A program made the translations under genes and the position numbers. The notes under the pieces are model-generated. The model made no database searches, had not been told where the DNA came from, and saw only the letters and a list, made by a program, of their open reading frames with translations. Below, piece after piece: positions 1 through 12,040 of a DNA stretch of 53,573 nucleotides. Positions within the stretch are counted from its first letter, which is position 1, and every line of letters begins with the position of its first letter. The DNA comes from Phoronis australis (lineage: Eukaryota; Phoronida; Phoronidae). The DNA lies in assembly GCA_002633005.1 (NCBI GenBank), contig NMRA01000241.1, forward strand, positions 1 through 53,573, read 5' to 3'.

Positions 1-25
1 TGCCGTTGCCGTTGCCGTTGCCGTT
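1..25. repeat. TGCCGT hexanucleotide microsatellite
   Basis: Four tandem copies of TGCCGT start the window; the array may continue to the left beyond the edge. Confidence 0.9.
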
Positions 26-520
26 CAATATCCTTCTTCTGACTGTTGTTTAGTAATCATTCTTAATTTGAGGATTTCTACCTGAATTATCTCGTATTTT
101 AACCAGACTTTGAAGTCAACTACATGCAAGCTTCATTGCAACACGTACCTGTGCTACTCCTTCGTCAATACCTTTACCCGTAACCAGTCTATTTTCGATG
201 TAATAATAGATTTCTTGTAAGTCTTTTTACTTTTGGACCTCTTGTTTTAACAGCACGATGTCGCTCTATTTACATTACGTAATGAAATGCAGTTCGTTGA
301 ATGTTGTTCATAAATATATCCCATGTGCCATTGGTTATTTATGTCATTCAGTGGAATATCTTTCGTCTGAGTTTTGTTTAGTAATCATGCCACATTTGAA
401 GATTTCCATGGCAATCAAGTTGTCTTGAACCCATTTAGAACCTCATGTAAATCACATGTATGCTACATTGCAACATGTACCCGGGCTACTGCTTCGTTGA
501 TATTCAATAGAAATATTTGG
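25..520. repeat. Diverged direct duplication, period about 330 bp
   Basis: Segments near 45-160 and 377-490 share blocks in the same order, for example TGTTTAGTAATCAT followed by TTTGA(A/G)GATTT and later CTNCATTGCAACA(C/T)GTACC. The copies are clearly diverged. No coding frame was seen in either. Confidence 0.55.
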
Positions 521-789
521 ATATGAAGTGATATGATCAACTTTATTGCTGAACTATTTTGAATATATGTAACAGTGTAGCATGAAAAATTCGACTAATC
601 TAATGCTTAAAATAAAACGTACTGAAAGATTTAACAAAGGTTAAGTAATACTGACATCAAAATCGGTATATACATTTTCGTAGAGTCAATTTACAAAACG
701 CGGCATCGAAAGTACATACATCACTGGTATTTTCAAATTTAGAAAACCTATGAAACACTTGAACACATAAAGAGATATTAAACACGTTG

Positions 790-1285
790 AAATTCCATAA
801 ACGGGTAGGGGCTATGTATTGGATCCCAGAAAGAGATAAGCAACTGATTTTTTACAGGGAGACTGCACATATGGAATTTTTTAGTTACAGAGTAAGCGTG
901 AGCATATACTTTTCTTCGTCAACGTGAGATATCATAGTAATTCATAATTATATCACCAAATATTCAATCTCTTGTGCGACCTTTAAAGGTTCACCACAAT
1001 AAAAGCAGTTGTATAATACAGGGCTTCCTAACAATTACTTTCAAAACACATAACAGTACCATCCATTGATATTGATTGAAGTTCTTGGGGTAAAGTTCAA
1101 AAAGACCATCAACTGAGGGTGAGAATAGAACAAGATGATCGGCATACATGAAATTATTGATGTACACAGGAGCTACTACGCAGACAATTCCATGTATATA
1201 GACATTCAAAAGTGAGCCAAGTCCACATTGAAAAGGTTGCCCGATAGTATATCATCTGATCTTACGCCATTTGAATATTTGATGT
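790..1285 (-). pseudogene. LINE reverse transcriptase remnant
   Basis: Read on the minus strand, the segment gives ordered pieces of a non-LTR reverse transcriptase. First comes a degraded SNGVR..ILS..LFNV (normally a QGG motif there). After a frameshift follows INNFMYADHLVLFSPS, the catalytic YADD block with its second Asp replaced by His, then EYLGDII and finally KFHMCS..VK. Stops and frameshifts separate the blocks, and one catalytic Asp is gone, so it cannot be active. Both ends of the element are missing. The clade (CR1/Jockey/RTE-like) cannot be fixed by eye. Confidence 0.8.
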
Positions 1286-1416
1286 ATTAAATATTAACGG
1301 TGTTGATAGTCACAGGAACCCGGGTCCATCAAATTTGAGGAAGAAATTCCCATTTGTGCTTATTAAAATGACACCATTCGACTTTTAGACTCCATTTTCA
1401 AGCGTGTTAGAGGTAC

Positions 1417-1470
1417 TGCAGGAAATTTGGTGCAGTGCAACTGGTTGTAACGCCGTGGTCCCGCATGTTA
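1417..1470. repeat. 53-bp motif shared with 23,421-23,473
   Basis: The block starting CTGCAG and ending GTGGTCCCGCAT is matched in the same orientation at 23,421-23,473. It lies just outside the left end of the 2-kb array here and just after the truncated array unit there. The rest of 1,286-1,508 holds nothing I recognise. Confidence 0.6.
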
Positions 1471-1507
1471 ATGATAGACAACTCAATCAAAGTCCAAATG
1501 GCAGTCA

Positions 1508-3128
1508 CTGAAATTAGGACTTGAAAACCTTCAGAGTGTAGAGATGTACCTTATTCATACTAATAAAGTATGAAACCCCAGAAATATTAGCTTACCATAT
1601 GATCTGAATTGAATACTATAAGTGAGAAAGAGTGTGGGCAGAAGGTATGACATCACAGTATTCATGGGTACGAATGTTTGCAAGTTCGAAAATCCATATG
1701 TCCTAAGGTACACACAAAAGTCCTAAAGTCCATTAACTTTAAAGTTATAATGTTGAACTTTCATGACACGAGAGTTTTTGAGCAGGTGCTTGCTTGAAAC
1801 CAGTTCCTGGAAGAACCGGTGCCTCTGGAAAGAATCCAAGCAAAGTCCAGCTATGTGCACCAAGCTGTCACTTTTATTCTTATTTTAAATTTTTGCTTTA
1901 ACATCAAACTACAATCCTGTTGCTCCACTGTTGTCGACATTGAATCGCTGGTTTCTGGTCTCATAGCTCTTCGAACTGGACTAGAACTGACTAGCTCTCT
2001 GCTACGACGGATTAGTGATCCTTAGGCATGACAGGTCAATAAACATTTTCTTTGTTATATTATGTGTGTTATGACGTGAGAGCCTTCAGAGCTTTGATCT
2101 GTACACTATTCATACCAGTGCATTATGAAACGCAAGCAACGTTAGTTTATCATCATCATTTTCGTCTTAAAGACTTCTTCCGTTTTGGTTATCCAAGGGT
2201 TCCAAAGTAACGTTTGGGAATGGGTATGGCGTGTACATAGACAAAAACGTATATGATTTACAAACAGCAAAATTACGTGTTTTCACTTTGCTACTCAAAT
2301 GTTAATTGAAATTTTTTGTCCATAGCCCGACAGAAATCAAAAACTGGAGCCACTGCTTGGCTCCATCTGGTTGTGACATCTGCAAAGGATATCAAATTAC
2401 AACATTCACTATGCATTTTGAGGTCTTGAACGTCATTTGGGTTCATTCGTGTTTTCTTTCTTAATAAATTAGGGCTTATGTTAATATGTTAGTCCAAGTG
2501 TTAGTCGGGATTAGAAAGAACGTTAGCATCAACGCCAAAGAACCAGCAAGAAACGAAACAAAATGTCTATTCCTAGAGAATGATAAGACATTTGATAGAA
2601 GGGCAGATTTATCTATTGACATAAATGTGCCTCATCACAACCAAAACATCAATACATTAGGAGAACCCTGGTTGCATGCAAAATCCACCAAACTCTTTAA
2701 AAAAGTATTACAATGACATGGACACCCCACTGGCTTCAAGCAGGTTGAGAACTATAACTGCAATAGTCGGCAAGGCCAAAAGCTTACAAAAAACGAAAGG
2801 TAAACATCTTCATCGTTCTTCATGTAACGGGTAAAACACAATCTCTTTAGCTCACAGGCGGTGGTGGCAAGGACAGGGTCGTACTTATTCAGTTCCTGTA
2901 TGACCCCGGAAAAACGTATACATTACTTTCAGGTTTAAAATTTATATCTCAGAGAGAATTTTGGGATTGATGTAAAACTTTCAAATGCTACGATTTAAAC
3001 ATCGTTCAAAAAACAAAAATCAAATAATCATATTTTAAAATATTAACAGAATATCTGAGATCAATTCAGAAACAATTTCTACTAAATTATATCTTGTTCT
3101 TGATACGGTGCCTTTGTTTTTTACAAAA
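1508..3128 (+). repeat. Array unit 0 (5' rearranged)
   Basis: It begins with the CTTGAAAACCTTCAGAG block near 1,516 and then jumps back to the ATGATCTGAATTG block near 1,598, so the first part of the unit is deleted or rearranged. From there it runs in normal order through the palindromic block (about 1,800) and the coding-like segment (2,486) to the next unit. Confidence 0.75.
2486..2716 (+). CDS. Exon-like ORF of array unit 0 (copy A)
   Basis: A 76-residue frame opens MLVQVLVGIRKN and contains KEPARNETK, FLENDKTFDR and a ..NINTLGEP block, all shared with the other array copies. Upstream of the ATG, the segment that is open in copies B and D (GH..HC..P..C.IC) is also recognisable but interrupted by two stops near 2,460-2,475. 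No family is recognised. It may be one exon of a tandemly duplicated gene or a decayed copy; no initiation or splice signal proves either. Confidence 0.3.
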   Translation: MLVQVLVGIRKNVSINAKEPARNETKCLFLENDKTFDRRADLSIDINVPHHNQNINTLGEPWLHAKSTKLFKKVLQ

Positions 3129-3567
3129 TTTTACGGCTTTTGAGAGACTTTGTGCAGAAACCAAGTGTGAAACGTTGTACTTGAATAAAGACAGATGCCT
3201 GAATAACAGGCGAGTAGATTTTCACATCATTTTACCCAAATAAAACAAGTGTTCGGTGAATTTTTGAAGGCTCAAAGTACAAACAAGTAGTGGAATCATG
3301 TAATTTTCATGAGGTTTACAGCTGGTCAGCACCATACCTTTTGGATTTGTTATCGTGTATGTGGTACTGCAGTGCCCTTGGTACACTGCTACTGTTCTCA
3401 AAGTCAGATCCTGTATGTCAATGCTATTCCGGTCAGCCAAAATCCAGTAGTTCGACGAAAGGCCAAGTCCCTAAAAATCTATAATAAGCTTCAAAGGAAG
3501 ACAACGCCTTGGAGGCGAATAACCCATATGATCTGAATTGAAAACTACAATTGAGAACTAGAAAGAT

Positions 3568-3590
3568 TATTGTCACGGCGTGACAATAAC
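3568..3590. repeat. Perfect 10-bp-arm palindrome
   Basis: TTATTGTCAC, a GGC loop, and GTGACAATAA form a perfect inverted repeat near the left edge of the insertion. It could be an end structure of the mobile element or a cruciform. Confidence 0.85.
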
Positions 3591-3707
3591 GGACTCTGCG
3601 CGTGCGTATTACTGGAATTATTATGGGAAGTTTCTGACAGCAACCCGTTTACAAATATGAAAAGGAGTTCTTTAAAATTGTAGGAGAAATTACATATTAA
3701 TTTTTTG

Positions 3708-4665
3708 ATGACCTTTCCACTAATTGACCTCTTCTGGTGCATTATGAGCCCCGATGAGGGAGTAATTGTTAACTCGATTAAAAGTGTAGTTAATGCTAAA
3801 AATCACTGATGTTTTACTTTAAGCACTTCAAAATACAAGATGAAAAGAAGAAAAATGCACATAATGACCCCATGGGTGCACCAAATGACCTGAAAATTTA
3901 GAATTCAAACTCAATTGCATTTACTAAACACATATGTAATTTTGAAGTCTCTAGCTCAAAATTTTAGTTTGCACTCAGTGACTTTTGACCTATTTTTTCT
4001 GATTGGTTAGGCCTATTGCGAAGTAAAGTAGGGTATTCAATTGGCATGTTGACTTACACCAGTGTGCTGAAATTGAAAACAATTCCTTGAAAAACGCAAG
4101 AGATATAACATTTTGAACGTTACATGACCTTTGCACTAATTGACCCTACCCGGTGCATTATAAGCGTCTTTAGGAGAATTATTGCAAAGCCCAAAAAATG
4201 TGTTTAATGCTGAGAATCACAGTTGTCTAACGGTTGACACATCAGAATACTTGCTGATTGAACAGTTCAAGTTTTCAGGAGAAAAATGCACCTAATGACC
4301 CCATGTTTGCACTAAATGACCTGAAAATTTGGATTCCAAATTGAATTACCTGTGCCAATCAAACCTGTCAATTTGAAGTGTCTAGCTCAAAATTTTAGTT
4401 TGCATGTAATGACCTTTGATCTATTTTACCTGATCAGATGACCAGATTACTTAGAAAAGTAATTTTTTTAAATTGCCTTTTTGACTTATACCTGTGCACC
4501 AAATTTGAAAATAGCTTTAAAAATTAAGAAGTAGCATTTTGAAAATTACATGATCTTTGCACCAAATGACCTCTTCCGGTGCAATATGGAATATGATTAA
4601 AAACGAATCAAAATTTATGTACTGCCAAAAATCACATACAGAATTTAAAGAACATACCTGCACCC
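3708..4665. repeat. Tandem repeat, period about 420 bp (2.2 copies)
   Basis: Copies start near 3,708, 4,127 and 4,549, each with ATGA(C/T)CTTT.CAC.AA.TGACC followed by C(C/G)GGTGCA.TAT. Each full copy also has AATGCAC.TAATGACCCCATG and TCTAGCTCAAAATTTTAGTT. The third copy is truncated after about 110 bp. Confidence 0.85.
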
Positions 4666-5441
4666 ATTTTGGAATTATTAAGCCTCAAAGGTGGTCGGAA
4701 GAAGAATAAGAATGAGAATAAAATTGAAGAAAACCCAGGAACAACAGTACTCTGCGCTTGTACGCTTAGAGTAGCTAGTGTGCGCAGAAGTTGCGAAATC
4801 ACCATATTCATGGGTCCGAATGTTTGCAAGTCCAAAAATTCACACAAGTACTAAAGTCTCTTAGTTCGACGTTCATGACACGAGGTTCTGAACAGTGGTA
4901 AATAAATGAGAGTTTTGAGCAGGTGTTTGCTTGAAACCAGTTCCTGGAAGAACCGGTTCTTCTAGATAGAGTCCAAGCAAAGTTCAGTTATGTGCCCTGA
5001 GCTGTCGCTTTAAATCATATTTTAAATTTTGTCTTAACTGCACTACAGTTTGTTGCTCCGCTGTTGTTTACATTGATCAATGGTTTCTGGTCTCATACAT
5101 CTTCGAACTACAATCGAACTAACTAGTTCCAGTCTATGACGGATTTGTGAACGTTCGAGATGACAGGTCAATTCTAAAAACTTTTCTTTGTTATATTATT
5201 TGTGTCATGACTTGAGAACCTTCAGAGCTTCGAGATGTACCATTTTAATACTAGTGCAGTATGAAACGCAAGCAACGTTAGTTTACCTTCATTATTTTCG
5301 TCTTAAAGAGTTCTTCTTACGTTTTGGTTATCCAATGGTTGCAGCGTAACTTTTGGGAATGGGTATGGCGTGCAAGTAGACAATAACGTGTATTAATATA
5401 ATTTACAATTACCCGTTTTCAATTTGCTACCCATATGTTAA

Positions 5442-5936
5442 TTGAATTTTTTCCCTAGCCAGGCAGAAATAGGTCACGGAAGCCACTGCTCGGCTCCATC
5501 TGGTTGTGACATTCTCAAAGGATATCCAATAACACCATTTACTAGGCATGTTGAGAACTTGAACGTCATTTTGATTCATTCGAGCTGTCTTTCTTGTTAT
5601 GTTAGGGCTTGTGTTAATATGTTAGTCCAAGTGTTAGTCGGGATTAAAAAGAACGTTATCATCAACGCGACAGAACCAGCAAGACATGCAACAAAATGTC
5701 TAGTCCTAGAGAATGATAATACATTTGATAGAAGTGCAGATTTATCCATTGACATAACTGTACGATACCACGACGCAAACTTTAATACATCAGGAGAGCC
5801 CAGACTACAAGGAAAATGCATCAAACACTTGAAAAATCTATTTCAATGGCATGGACACAACATTGTTTTTTCGCAGGTGGAGAACTATAACTGCGAGTAT
5901 CGACAAAGTCAAAAGCTTTCCAATAACGAAAGATGA
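5442..5936 (+). CDS. Longest exon-like ORF of the array (copy B, 164 codons)
   Basis: This is the longest unbroken version of the array's coding-like segment. Residues about 9-22 read EIGHGSHCSAPSGC, a Cys/His pattern shared with copies D and H. Residue 60 starts MLVQVLVGI, followed by LVLENDNTFDR and a GEPRLQ block near residue 120. The stretch before the first of these ends in a pyrimidine-rich run and CAG, so it could be a 3' splice site with an exon starting near 5,467. Stops elsewhere in the unit would fit introns. No family is recognised; a glycosylated beta-rich extracellular segment is only a guess. Confidence 0.35.
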   Translation: MNFFPSQAEIGHGSHCSAPSGCDILKGYPITPFTRHVENLNVILIHSSCLSCYVRACVNMLVQVLVGIKKNVIINATEPARHATKCLVLENDNTFDRSADLSIDITVRYHDANFNTSGEPRLQGKCIKHLKNLFQWHGHNIVFSQVENYNCEYRQSQKLSNNER

Positions 5937-6414
5937 ACACCTTTATCATCCTTCATAGAAAGGGTAAGACAGCCTGTCTTTGACTAACTGGCGGTGGTGG
6001 CGAGGTCAGTGTCGTGCTGGTTCAGTTCCTGCAAGACACCGGAAACACGTATACATTTCTCTAACTTCTAAATTGATATCTAAGAGGGAACTGTTTATAC
6101 TTAAGTATAACTTTCAATTGTCATGATTCAAAACACCGTTCACGAAACGAAAATCAAATGATCATCTATTAATGTATTAACAGGGTTTCTGAAATCACTT
6201 CAGGAACACTTTCTCAAATTAAACTCTATCTTGTTATTGATGCGGTGCCTTTTTGTTTTTATTAAATTTTACATTTTTTTTAACAAAGGACGTTATTACA
6301 TCCGAAAATTTCAGTTGTTCCATTCTTGTTGTTTTATTTACCTATTTATATTCTACATTTCGTGAAACAATAGTATCCTTGGAGGATCTGGATCGCCTTA
6401 TTTAGTTTCACACT

Positions 6415-8383
6415 TATTTTCTACAGTTTTTGAGAAACTTTGAGTTGAAACCAATAGCGAAGCAGTGTACATGAACAAAGACAGATGCGTGAATGCCTGG
6501 CGAATAGATTTTCACATCATTTTGCAAACCAATCAAGTGTTCGGTGAAGTTTTGAAGGCTCAAAAAACACCCAAGCATTCGAAACATATAGCTGTCAAGA
6601 GGTTTACAGCTGATCAGCAACATATCTTTTGGAATTGATATCTTTCATGTAAGTGGTACTGCAGCGCCTTTGGTACACTGTCACTGTTCGCAAAGTCAGA
6701 TCCTGCCTGCTAATGCTATCCCTGTCAGCCAAAATCCAGAAGTTCCACGAAAGGCCAAGTATCTACAAGTCTATACATTCAGCTGCAAACGAAGTCAACA
6801 CCCTGAAAGTGAAAAACCCTCATTATCTGAATTAAAAACTACAACTGAGAAGGAGTGTGCGCAGAAGGTGTGTATTCATGGGTTCGAACCTTTGAAAGTC
6901 CAAAAATCCATATCTCCTGAGGTACACACAAGTCTTAAAGTCTTTTAGGTCGGAAGTTAAAATGTTGAACGTTCACGACAAGAAGTTCTGAATAGTGATT
7001 TCGAGCAAAATGTTCGAGAGGATTTGAGCAGGTTTTTGTTTGAAACCAGTTCCTGGAAGAACCAGTTCCTCTGGACAGAGTTCAAGCAAAGTTCAGCAAT
7101 GTGCCCTGAGCTGTGGGTTTCATTCATATTTTAAATTTTGGCTTCCCCGCACTACAATTTTGTTGCTCAGTTGTTGTTGTTGATATTGAATCAATGGTTT
7201 CTGGTCTCAAAAATCTTCCAACTACATTCGAGCTAACTAGCTTCGGTCTATGGCGGATTTGTGAACCTTCGACACGATAGGTCAATTTTAAAGACATTTC
7301 TTTGTTATAGTATGTGTGTCATGACTTGAGAAACTTCAGAGCTTCGAGCTATACCCTATTCAAACTAGTGCAGTATGAAACGCAAACAACGTTAATTTAC
7401 CTTCATGATTTTCGTCTTAAAGACTTCTTCCGTTTTGGTTATCAGTTGGTCGCAGTGTAACGTTTGGGAATGGGTATAGCGTGTAAATAGAAAAATGTGT
7501 ACTAAAATAATTTACAAACAATCGGCAAAATTACCTGTTTTCAATTTGCTACTCAGATGTTAATTGAAAAATTTTTATCCCTAGCTCGGAAGAAATCGGT
7601 CACGGGAGCCACAGCGCGGATCCATCTGGTAGTGACATCTGTAAAGAATATCAAAAAAACACCGTTCACTATGCATTTTGAGATATTGAACGACATTTGG
7701 GCTCATTCGTGCTGTCTTACTTGTTATTATAGCGTTGTTTTAATATGTTAGTTTAAATGTTAGTCAGGCCTAGAAAGAACGTTATCATCAGCGCAAAGGA
7801 ACCAGCATGAAATGAAACAAAATTTCTAATCCTAGAGAATGATAATATATTTGATAGAAGAGCAGGCTTATCTATTGACATAACTTTACGTCATCACGAC
7901 CCAAACATTAATACATTAGGAGAGCCCAGAGTACAAGAAAAATATACCAAACACTTTAAAAAATCTCTTACAATGACATGGACACCACAGGTGGAAAACT
8001 ATAACTGCAAGTGTCTGCAAGAACAAGCGCTAACCAATAATGAAAAGTAGATACCTTTATTGTCCTTCATGTAAAGGGTAAGACAGCATCTCTTTGGCTC
8101 AGTGGCGGTGGGGGCTAGGTCAGAGTCGTGATGGTTCTATTCCTGTATGACCCTGGAAACATTTATGCATTTCTCCAAGTTTTAAAATTGATATCTCATT
8201 GGGAACTCTTTAGATTGATATAAAACTTTCAAATGTTATGATTTAAACACCGTTCACAAAACTAAAATCAAATGATCATGTATTAATGTATTAACAGGGT
8301 TTCTGAAATCACTTCAGAGAGGCTTTCATCAAGCTAAACTGTATCTTGTTATTCATGCGGTGAGTTTGTATTATTGCTGAATT
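6415..8383 (+). repeat. Array unit 2 (uninterrupted, 1.97 kb)
   Basis: All landmarks are present in order with no large insertion, so this is a good reference monomer. Its coding-like segment (copy C) is broken by stops. Confidence 0.85.
7580..7985 (+). pseudogene. Broken exon-like segment, copy C
   Basis: The MLVQ-like segment begins at 7,745 but has in-frame stops replacing the Gln codon after MLV and the codon after KEPA. The rest (LENDNIFDR, LRHHDPNINTLGEP) stays in frame. The upstream Cys/His stretch is frameshifted. It is decayed relative to copies B and G. Confidence 0.5.
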
Positions 8384-8524
8384 TTACAGCTTTTGAGAGA
8401 CTTTATGCTGTAACCAAGTGTGAAACAGTGTATATGAACAAAGACAGATACCTGAAAGGCTGGCGAGTAGATTTCCATGTCATTTCCCAAAGAAACAAGT
8501 GTCTGATGAAATTTTGAAGGCGGG

Positions 8525-8752
8525 CACGTCGCCAGAGCACAGGACAACAGATGAACAAAAAGATGCACAGAGTGGAAACCCAGATATGGAAAGAGATCAA
8601 GAGGATGGCCCCAAGCCAGATGGAGAGATGACATCGTGAAGACAAGAGGCACAACGTGGATGAGAGCCTCAAGAGACAGAACAACTTGGAAGGCACTGTC
8701 GGATGGCTATATCCTGCAGTGGATGGACAATGCCTGAGTCAGAGTCAGAGTC
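8525..8752 (+). mobile_element. 5'-truncated LINE tail (RT C-terminus)
   Basis: The + strand encodes the typical last residues of a LINE ORF: a GWPQARWRDDI block (normally GRP..RWRDDI), TTWMRASRDRTTWKAL and YILQWMDNA followed by a stop at about 8,736. A (GAGTCA)n tail follows at once. The flanking sequence (TTTTGAAGGC / TCAAAGAACACCC) is contiguous in other array units, which defines the insertion. About 230 bp remain of the element. Confidence 0.85.
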
Positions 8753-9520
8753 AAAGAACACCCAAGCAGTCGAAACATGTAACATTCATAAGCTTTACAG
8801 CTGATCAGCACCATACCTTTTGGAATTGATATGATTCATGTAAGTGGTACTGCGGCACCCATGGTTCACTGTCCTTGTCCGTATCTCCTGAGGTACACGC
8901 AAGTCCAAATGTCCATTACTTCGAAAGTTAAAATGTTGAACATTCATGACACGAGGTTCTAAACAGTGACTTCGAGGAAATGTTCAATAGTATTCGAGAA
9001 GGCGCCTGCTTTGAACCAGTTCCTAGAAGAACCGGTGCCTCTGGAAAAATCCTAGCAAAGCTCAATAATGTGCACTGAATTGTCTTTTTTAAATTTGAAA
9101 TTTTAAATTTATTGCTTAACACCCCACTATGATTTTTGCACCACTGTTGTCGACTTTGAATAACTGGTTTCTGGTCTCATAGATCTTCGAACTAGATTCC
9201 AACCAACTAGTTATCCTCCATGACGGATTTTTCAACCTACGGCATGACTGCGTAATTTTTTTTCTTTCATGTAGTATGTGTGTTATGACTTGAGAACCTT
9301 CAGAGTGTCGAGCTGTACCCTATTTATACATTTTCTTCTTATAGACTTCTTCTTCCGTATTGGTTATCCAATGGTTTCAGCGTAACGTTGGGGAATGGGT
9401 ATAGCGTATAAATAGACAAAAAACGTGTATTAATATAATTTACAAACAATATGAAAATTACCTGTTTCAATTTGCTACTCGGATGCTAAATGAATAATTT
9501 TTGTTCCTAGTCCGGCAGAA

Positions 9521-9859
9521 ATGGATCACGGGAACCACTGCTCGGCTCCAACGCGTTGTGGCATCTGCAATGCATATCAAATAACACCATTCATCATGCA
9601 CTTTGAGAAATTGGACGTCATTTGGGTTCATTCGTGTTTACCTTCTTGCTATGTTAAGGCTTGTGTTAGAATGATAGTGCAAGTGTTAGTCCAGATTAGA
9701 AACAACGTAAACGTCACCGCGAAAGAACCACCATGAAATTAATTAAAAGGTCTAGTTCTAGAGAATTATAATACATTTGATAGATGGCCAGGTCAATCCA
9801 TGGGAATAAATGCACGCTATCACTACCCAAACATTAATATAATAGGAGGAACCAATGAC
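9521..9859 (+). pseudogene. Exon-like segment, copy D (truncated)
   Basis: A 71-codon frame begins MDHGNHCSAPTRCGICNAY and runs through MIVQVLVQIRNN to KEPP, where a stop interrupts it. The remaining LVLENYNTFDRW part is recognisable further on, and the copy ends at the array deletion. It shows that the Cys/His stretch and the MLVQ stretch can form one continuous frame. Confidence 0.45.
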
Positions 9860-9947
9860 AGCATCTCTTTGGTTCACTGCCGGTGGTGGCGAGGTTTGTT
9901 TCGTGCTTGTCTAGTTCCTGTTTGACCTTGGAAAAACGGATCCATTG

Positions 9948-10964
9948 CTTTAAGTTACGCATACAACGTTGGCTTACCTTCATCATTTTCATCCTAAATT
10001 CTTCGTCTTTGTTTTGGTTTTCAAATGGTTACAGTGTAACATTGGGAATGGGTATAGCGTGTAAATAGCCAAAAAACGTATATTCATATAATTTACAAAC
10101 AATCAGCAAATTACCCGTTTTGCTAATCGGATGCAAAATGAATAATTTTTGTCCCCATCCCGGCAGAAATGGGTCACGGGAACCACTGCTCGCCTCCAAC
10201 GCGTTGTGGTTTCTGCAATGCATATCAATTAACACCATTCATCATGCACTTTAAGAAATTGAACGTCATTTGGGTTCATTCGTGTTGACTTTCTTGGTGT
10301 GGACTTGTGTGAGTATGTTTGTTCAAGGGTTAGACAAGATTAGAAAGAATGTCTGCGTCACCACGAAAGAACCACCAACAAATGAAACAAAAGGTTTAGT
10401 CGTGGAGAAAATTACATGTGATAGATTGTCATATCTATCCATTGGAATAACTGTACGTCATCACAACCCAAACTTTAATACATTACGAGAACCCAGACTG
10501 CAACCAAAATACAGAAAACACTATAAAATCTATAATTACAAAGAATGAACACCGCTTTGTTTCTCGCAGGTAGAGAACTGTAACTGCAAGTGTTGGCGAC
10601 TCCAAAACCGTACCAATAACGAAAGGAAAGCACCTTTATTGTCCTTCATGTAACGGCTAAGACATCATCTCTTTGGTTCACTGATGGTGTTGGCGAGGTT
10701 AGTTTCGTGGTTGTTCAGTTCCTGCTTCACCCTGGAAAAACGTATCCATTTCTTTAAGTTTTAAAATTTGTAACTCAGAGAGAACTGTTCAGAATTAAGT
10801 GAATCTTTCAGTTGCTATGATTCAATTACCGTTCACAAAACGAAAGCCAATTGATCATATTTTAAAATATTAATAGGTTTTCTGAGATCAATTCAGGAAC
10901 ACTTTCATCAACTTAAATTCTCTCTTGTTTTTGATACGGTGCTTTTTTTGTTTTTTTTTTGCTA
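9948..10964 (+). repeat. Array unit 3b (half unit)
   Basis: Only the 3' half of a monomer is present, from ACGCATACAACGTT onward, joined directly to the truncated unit 3. It contains coding-like copy E. Confidence 0.8.
10270..10548 (+). CDS. Exon-like ORF, copy E
   Basis: This 92-codon frame reads through FVQGLDKIRKNVCVTTKEPP, a VVEKITCDR block and NFNTLREPRLQ. It lacks one codon relative to copies A-D and G in the LEN-NTFDR region. Copy F has the same three-base loss, so the frame is kept. The ATG lies upstream of the usual MLVQ start because a stop seen in other copies is absent. Unknown family. Confidence 0.3.
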   Translation: MGSFVLTFLVWTCVSMFVQGLDKIRKNVCVTTKEPPTNETKGLVVEKITCDRLSYLSIGITVRHHNPNFNTLREPRLQPKYRKHYKIYNYKE

Positions 10965-12040
10965 TACTTTACGGTTTTTGAGAGACTTTGTGTGAAAAGG
11001 CGTACATGAACAAAGACAGATGCCTAAATGCGTGGCGAGTAGATTTTCACTTCATTTGTCCAGATCAAACCATTGTTGGGTGAAATTTGAAGGCTCAAAG
11101 AACACCCATGCAGTTGAAAAATGTAACTTTCAGGAGGTTTGCAATTGATCAGCTCTATACCTTTTGGATTTGATATCATTTATGTAAGTGGTGCTGCAGT
11201 GCCCTTGGTAAGCTCTCACTGTTCTCGATGTCCGATCCCAGATGTTAATGCTGCACTGGCCAACCAAAGTCCAAAAGTTCGACGAAAGGCAAAGTCCCTA
11301 AAAAATCTGCAATAAGGTTCAAACGAAGTCAACACCCTGGAAGTGAACAACCGATATGATCTGAATTGAACACTATAAGTAAGAAAGAGTTTGGGCATAC
11401 TATGAAATCACGAGATCAATGGGTCCGAATGTTTGCAAGTCCAAAAATCCATATTTCCTCAGTTATACACAAGTCCTAAAGTCCAATAATTCGAAATTTA
11501 AAATGTTAAACTTTCGTGACACGAGGTTCTTAAATGTGACTTCGAGCAAAATATTCGAAAGTATTTGTGCAGGTGCCTGCTTGAAACCACTTCCTGGAAG
11601 AACCGGTTCCTCTGGAAAGAATCCAAGCAAAGCTCAGCAACCTGCACTGAACTATGGCTTCTATTTTTATTCATAGTTTTTTGGTTTACCCCCACTACAA
11701 CTTTGTTGCTTCACTGTTGTTGACTTTGAATCACTGGTTTCTGGTCTCATAGATCTTAGAACTAGATTCGAACTAACTAGCTCTCGACTATGACGGATTT
11801 TTGAACTTTTATCATGACAGGGCAATTATAAAAACCTTTTCTTTGTCATATCATGGGTGTTATGACTTGAGAAATTTCAGAGTGTAGCGCTGTGCCCTTT
11901 TTATACAAGTGCAGTATGAAACGCATGCAACGTTATTTTATCTTCATCATTTCCTTCTTAAAGACTTCTTCCGTTTTGATTACTCAATGGTTGCAGAGTA
12001 ACGTTGGGGGATGGGCATGGCGTGTAAATAGACAAAATGG

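Larger units (their letters stand above)
3557..4780. mobile_element. 1.2-kb insertion with internal 420-bp tandem repeats
   Basis: The array sequence breaks off after TGAATTGAAAACTACAATTGAGAA and resumes at AGTGTGCGCAGAAG, which is contiguous in other units. CTAG occurs at both junctions, possibly a 4-bp target duplication. Near the left end is a perfect palindrome and near both ends an ACTCTGCGC motif. No transposase frame is visible, so a non-autonomous element or captured satellite is inferred. Confidence 0.6.
3129..6414 (+). repeat. Array unit 1, with a 1.2-kb insertion
   Basis: This unit is complete in landmark order from the TTTTGAGAGACTTTG block (about 3,137) to the next one (about 6,420). 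It is lengthened by foreign DNA at about 3,557-4,780. Subtracting that gives about 2.06 kb, the normal monomer size. Confidence 0.8.
8384..9947 (+). repeat. Array unit 3 (LINE fragment inside, 3' part cut short)
   Basis: The landmark order is normal up to GATCCATTGCTTTAAGTT near 9,950. There it jumps directly to ACGCATACAACGTTGGCTTACC, which normally lies about 1.3 kb further on in the next unit. The deletion removes the 3' end of this unit and the first part of the following one. Confidence 0.8.

Noticed and set aside
8403-8696. Minus-strand 93- and 97-codon frames
   Set aside because: They are antisense to the LINE C-terminal fragment on the + strand, which carries the recognisable motif.
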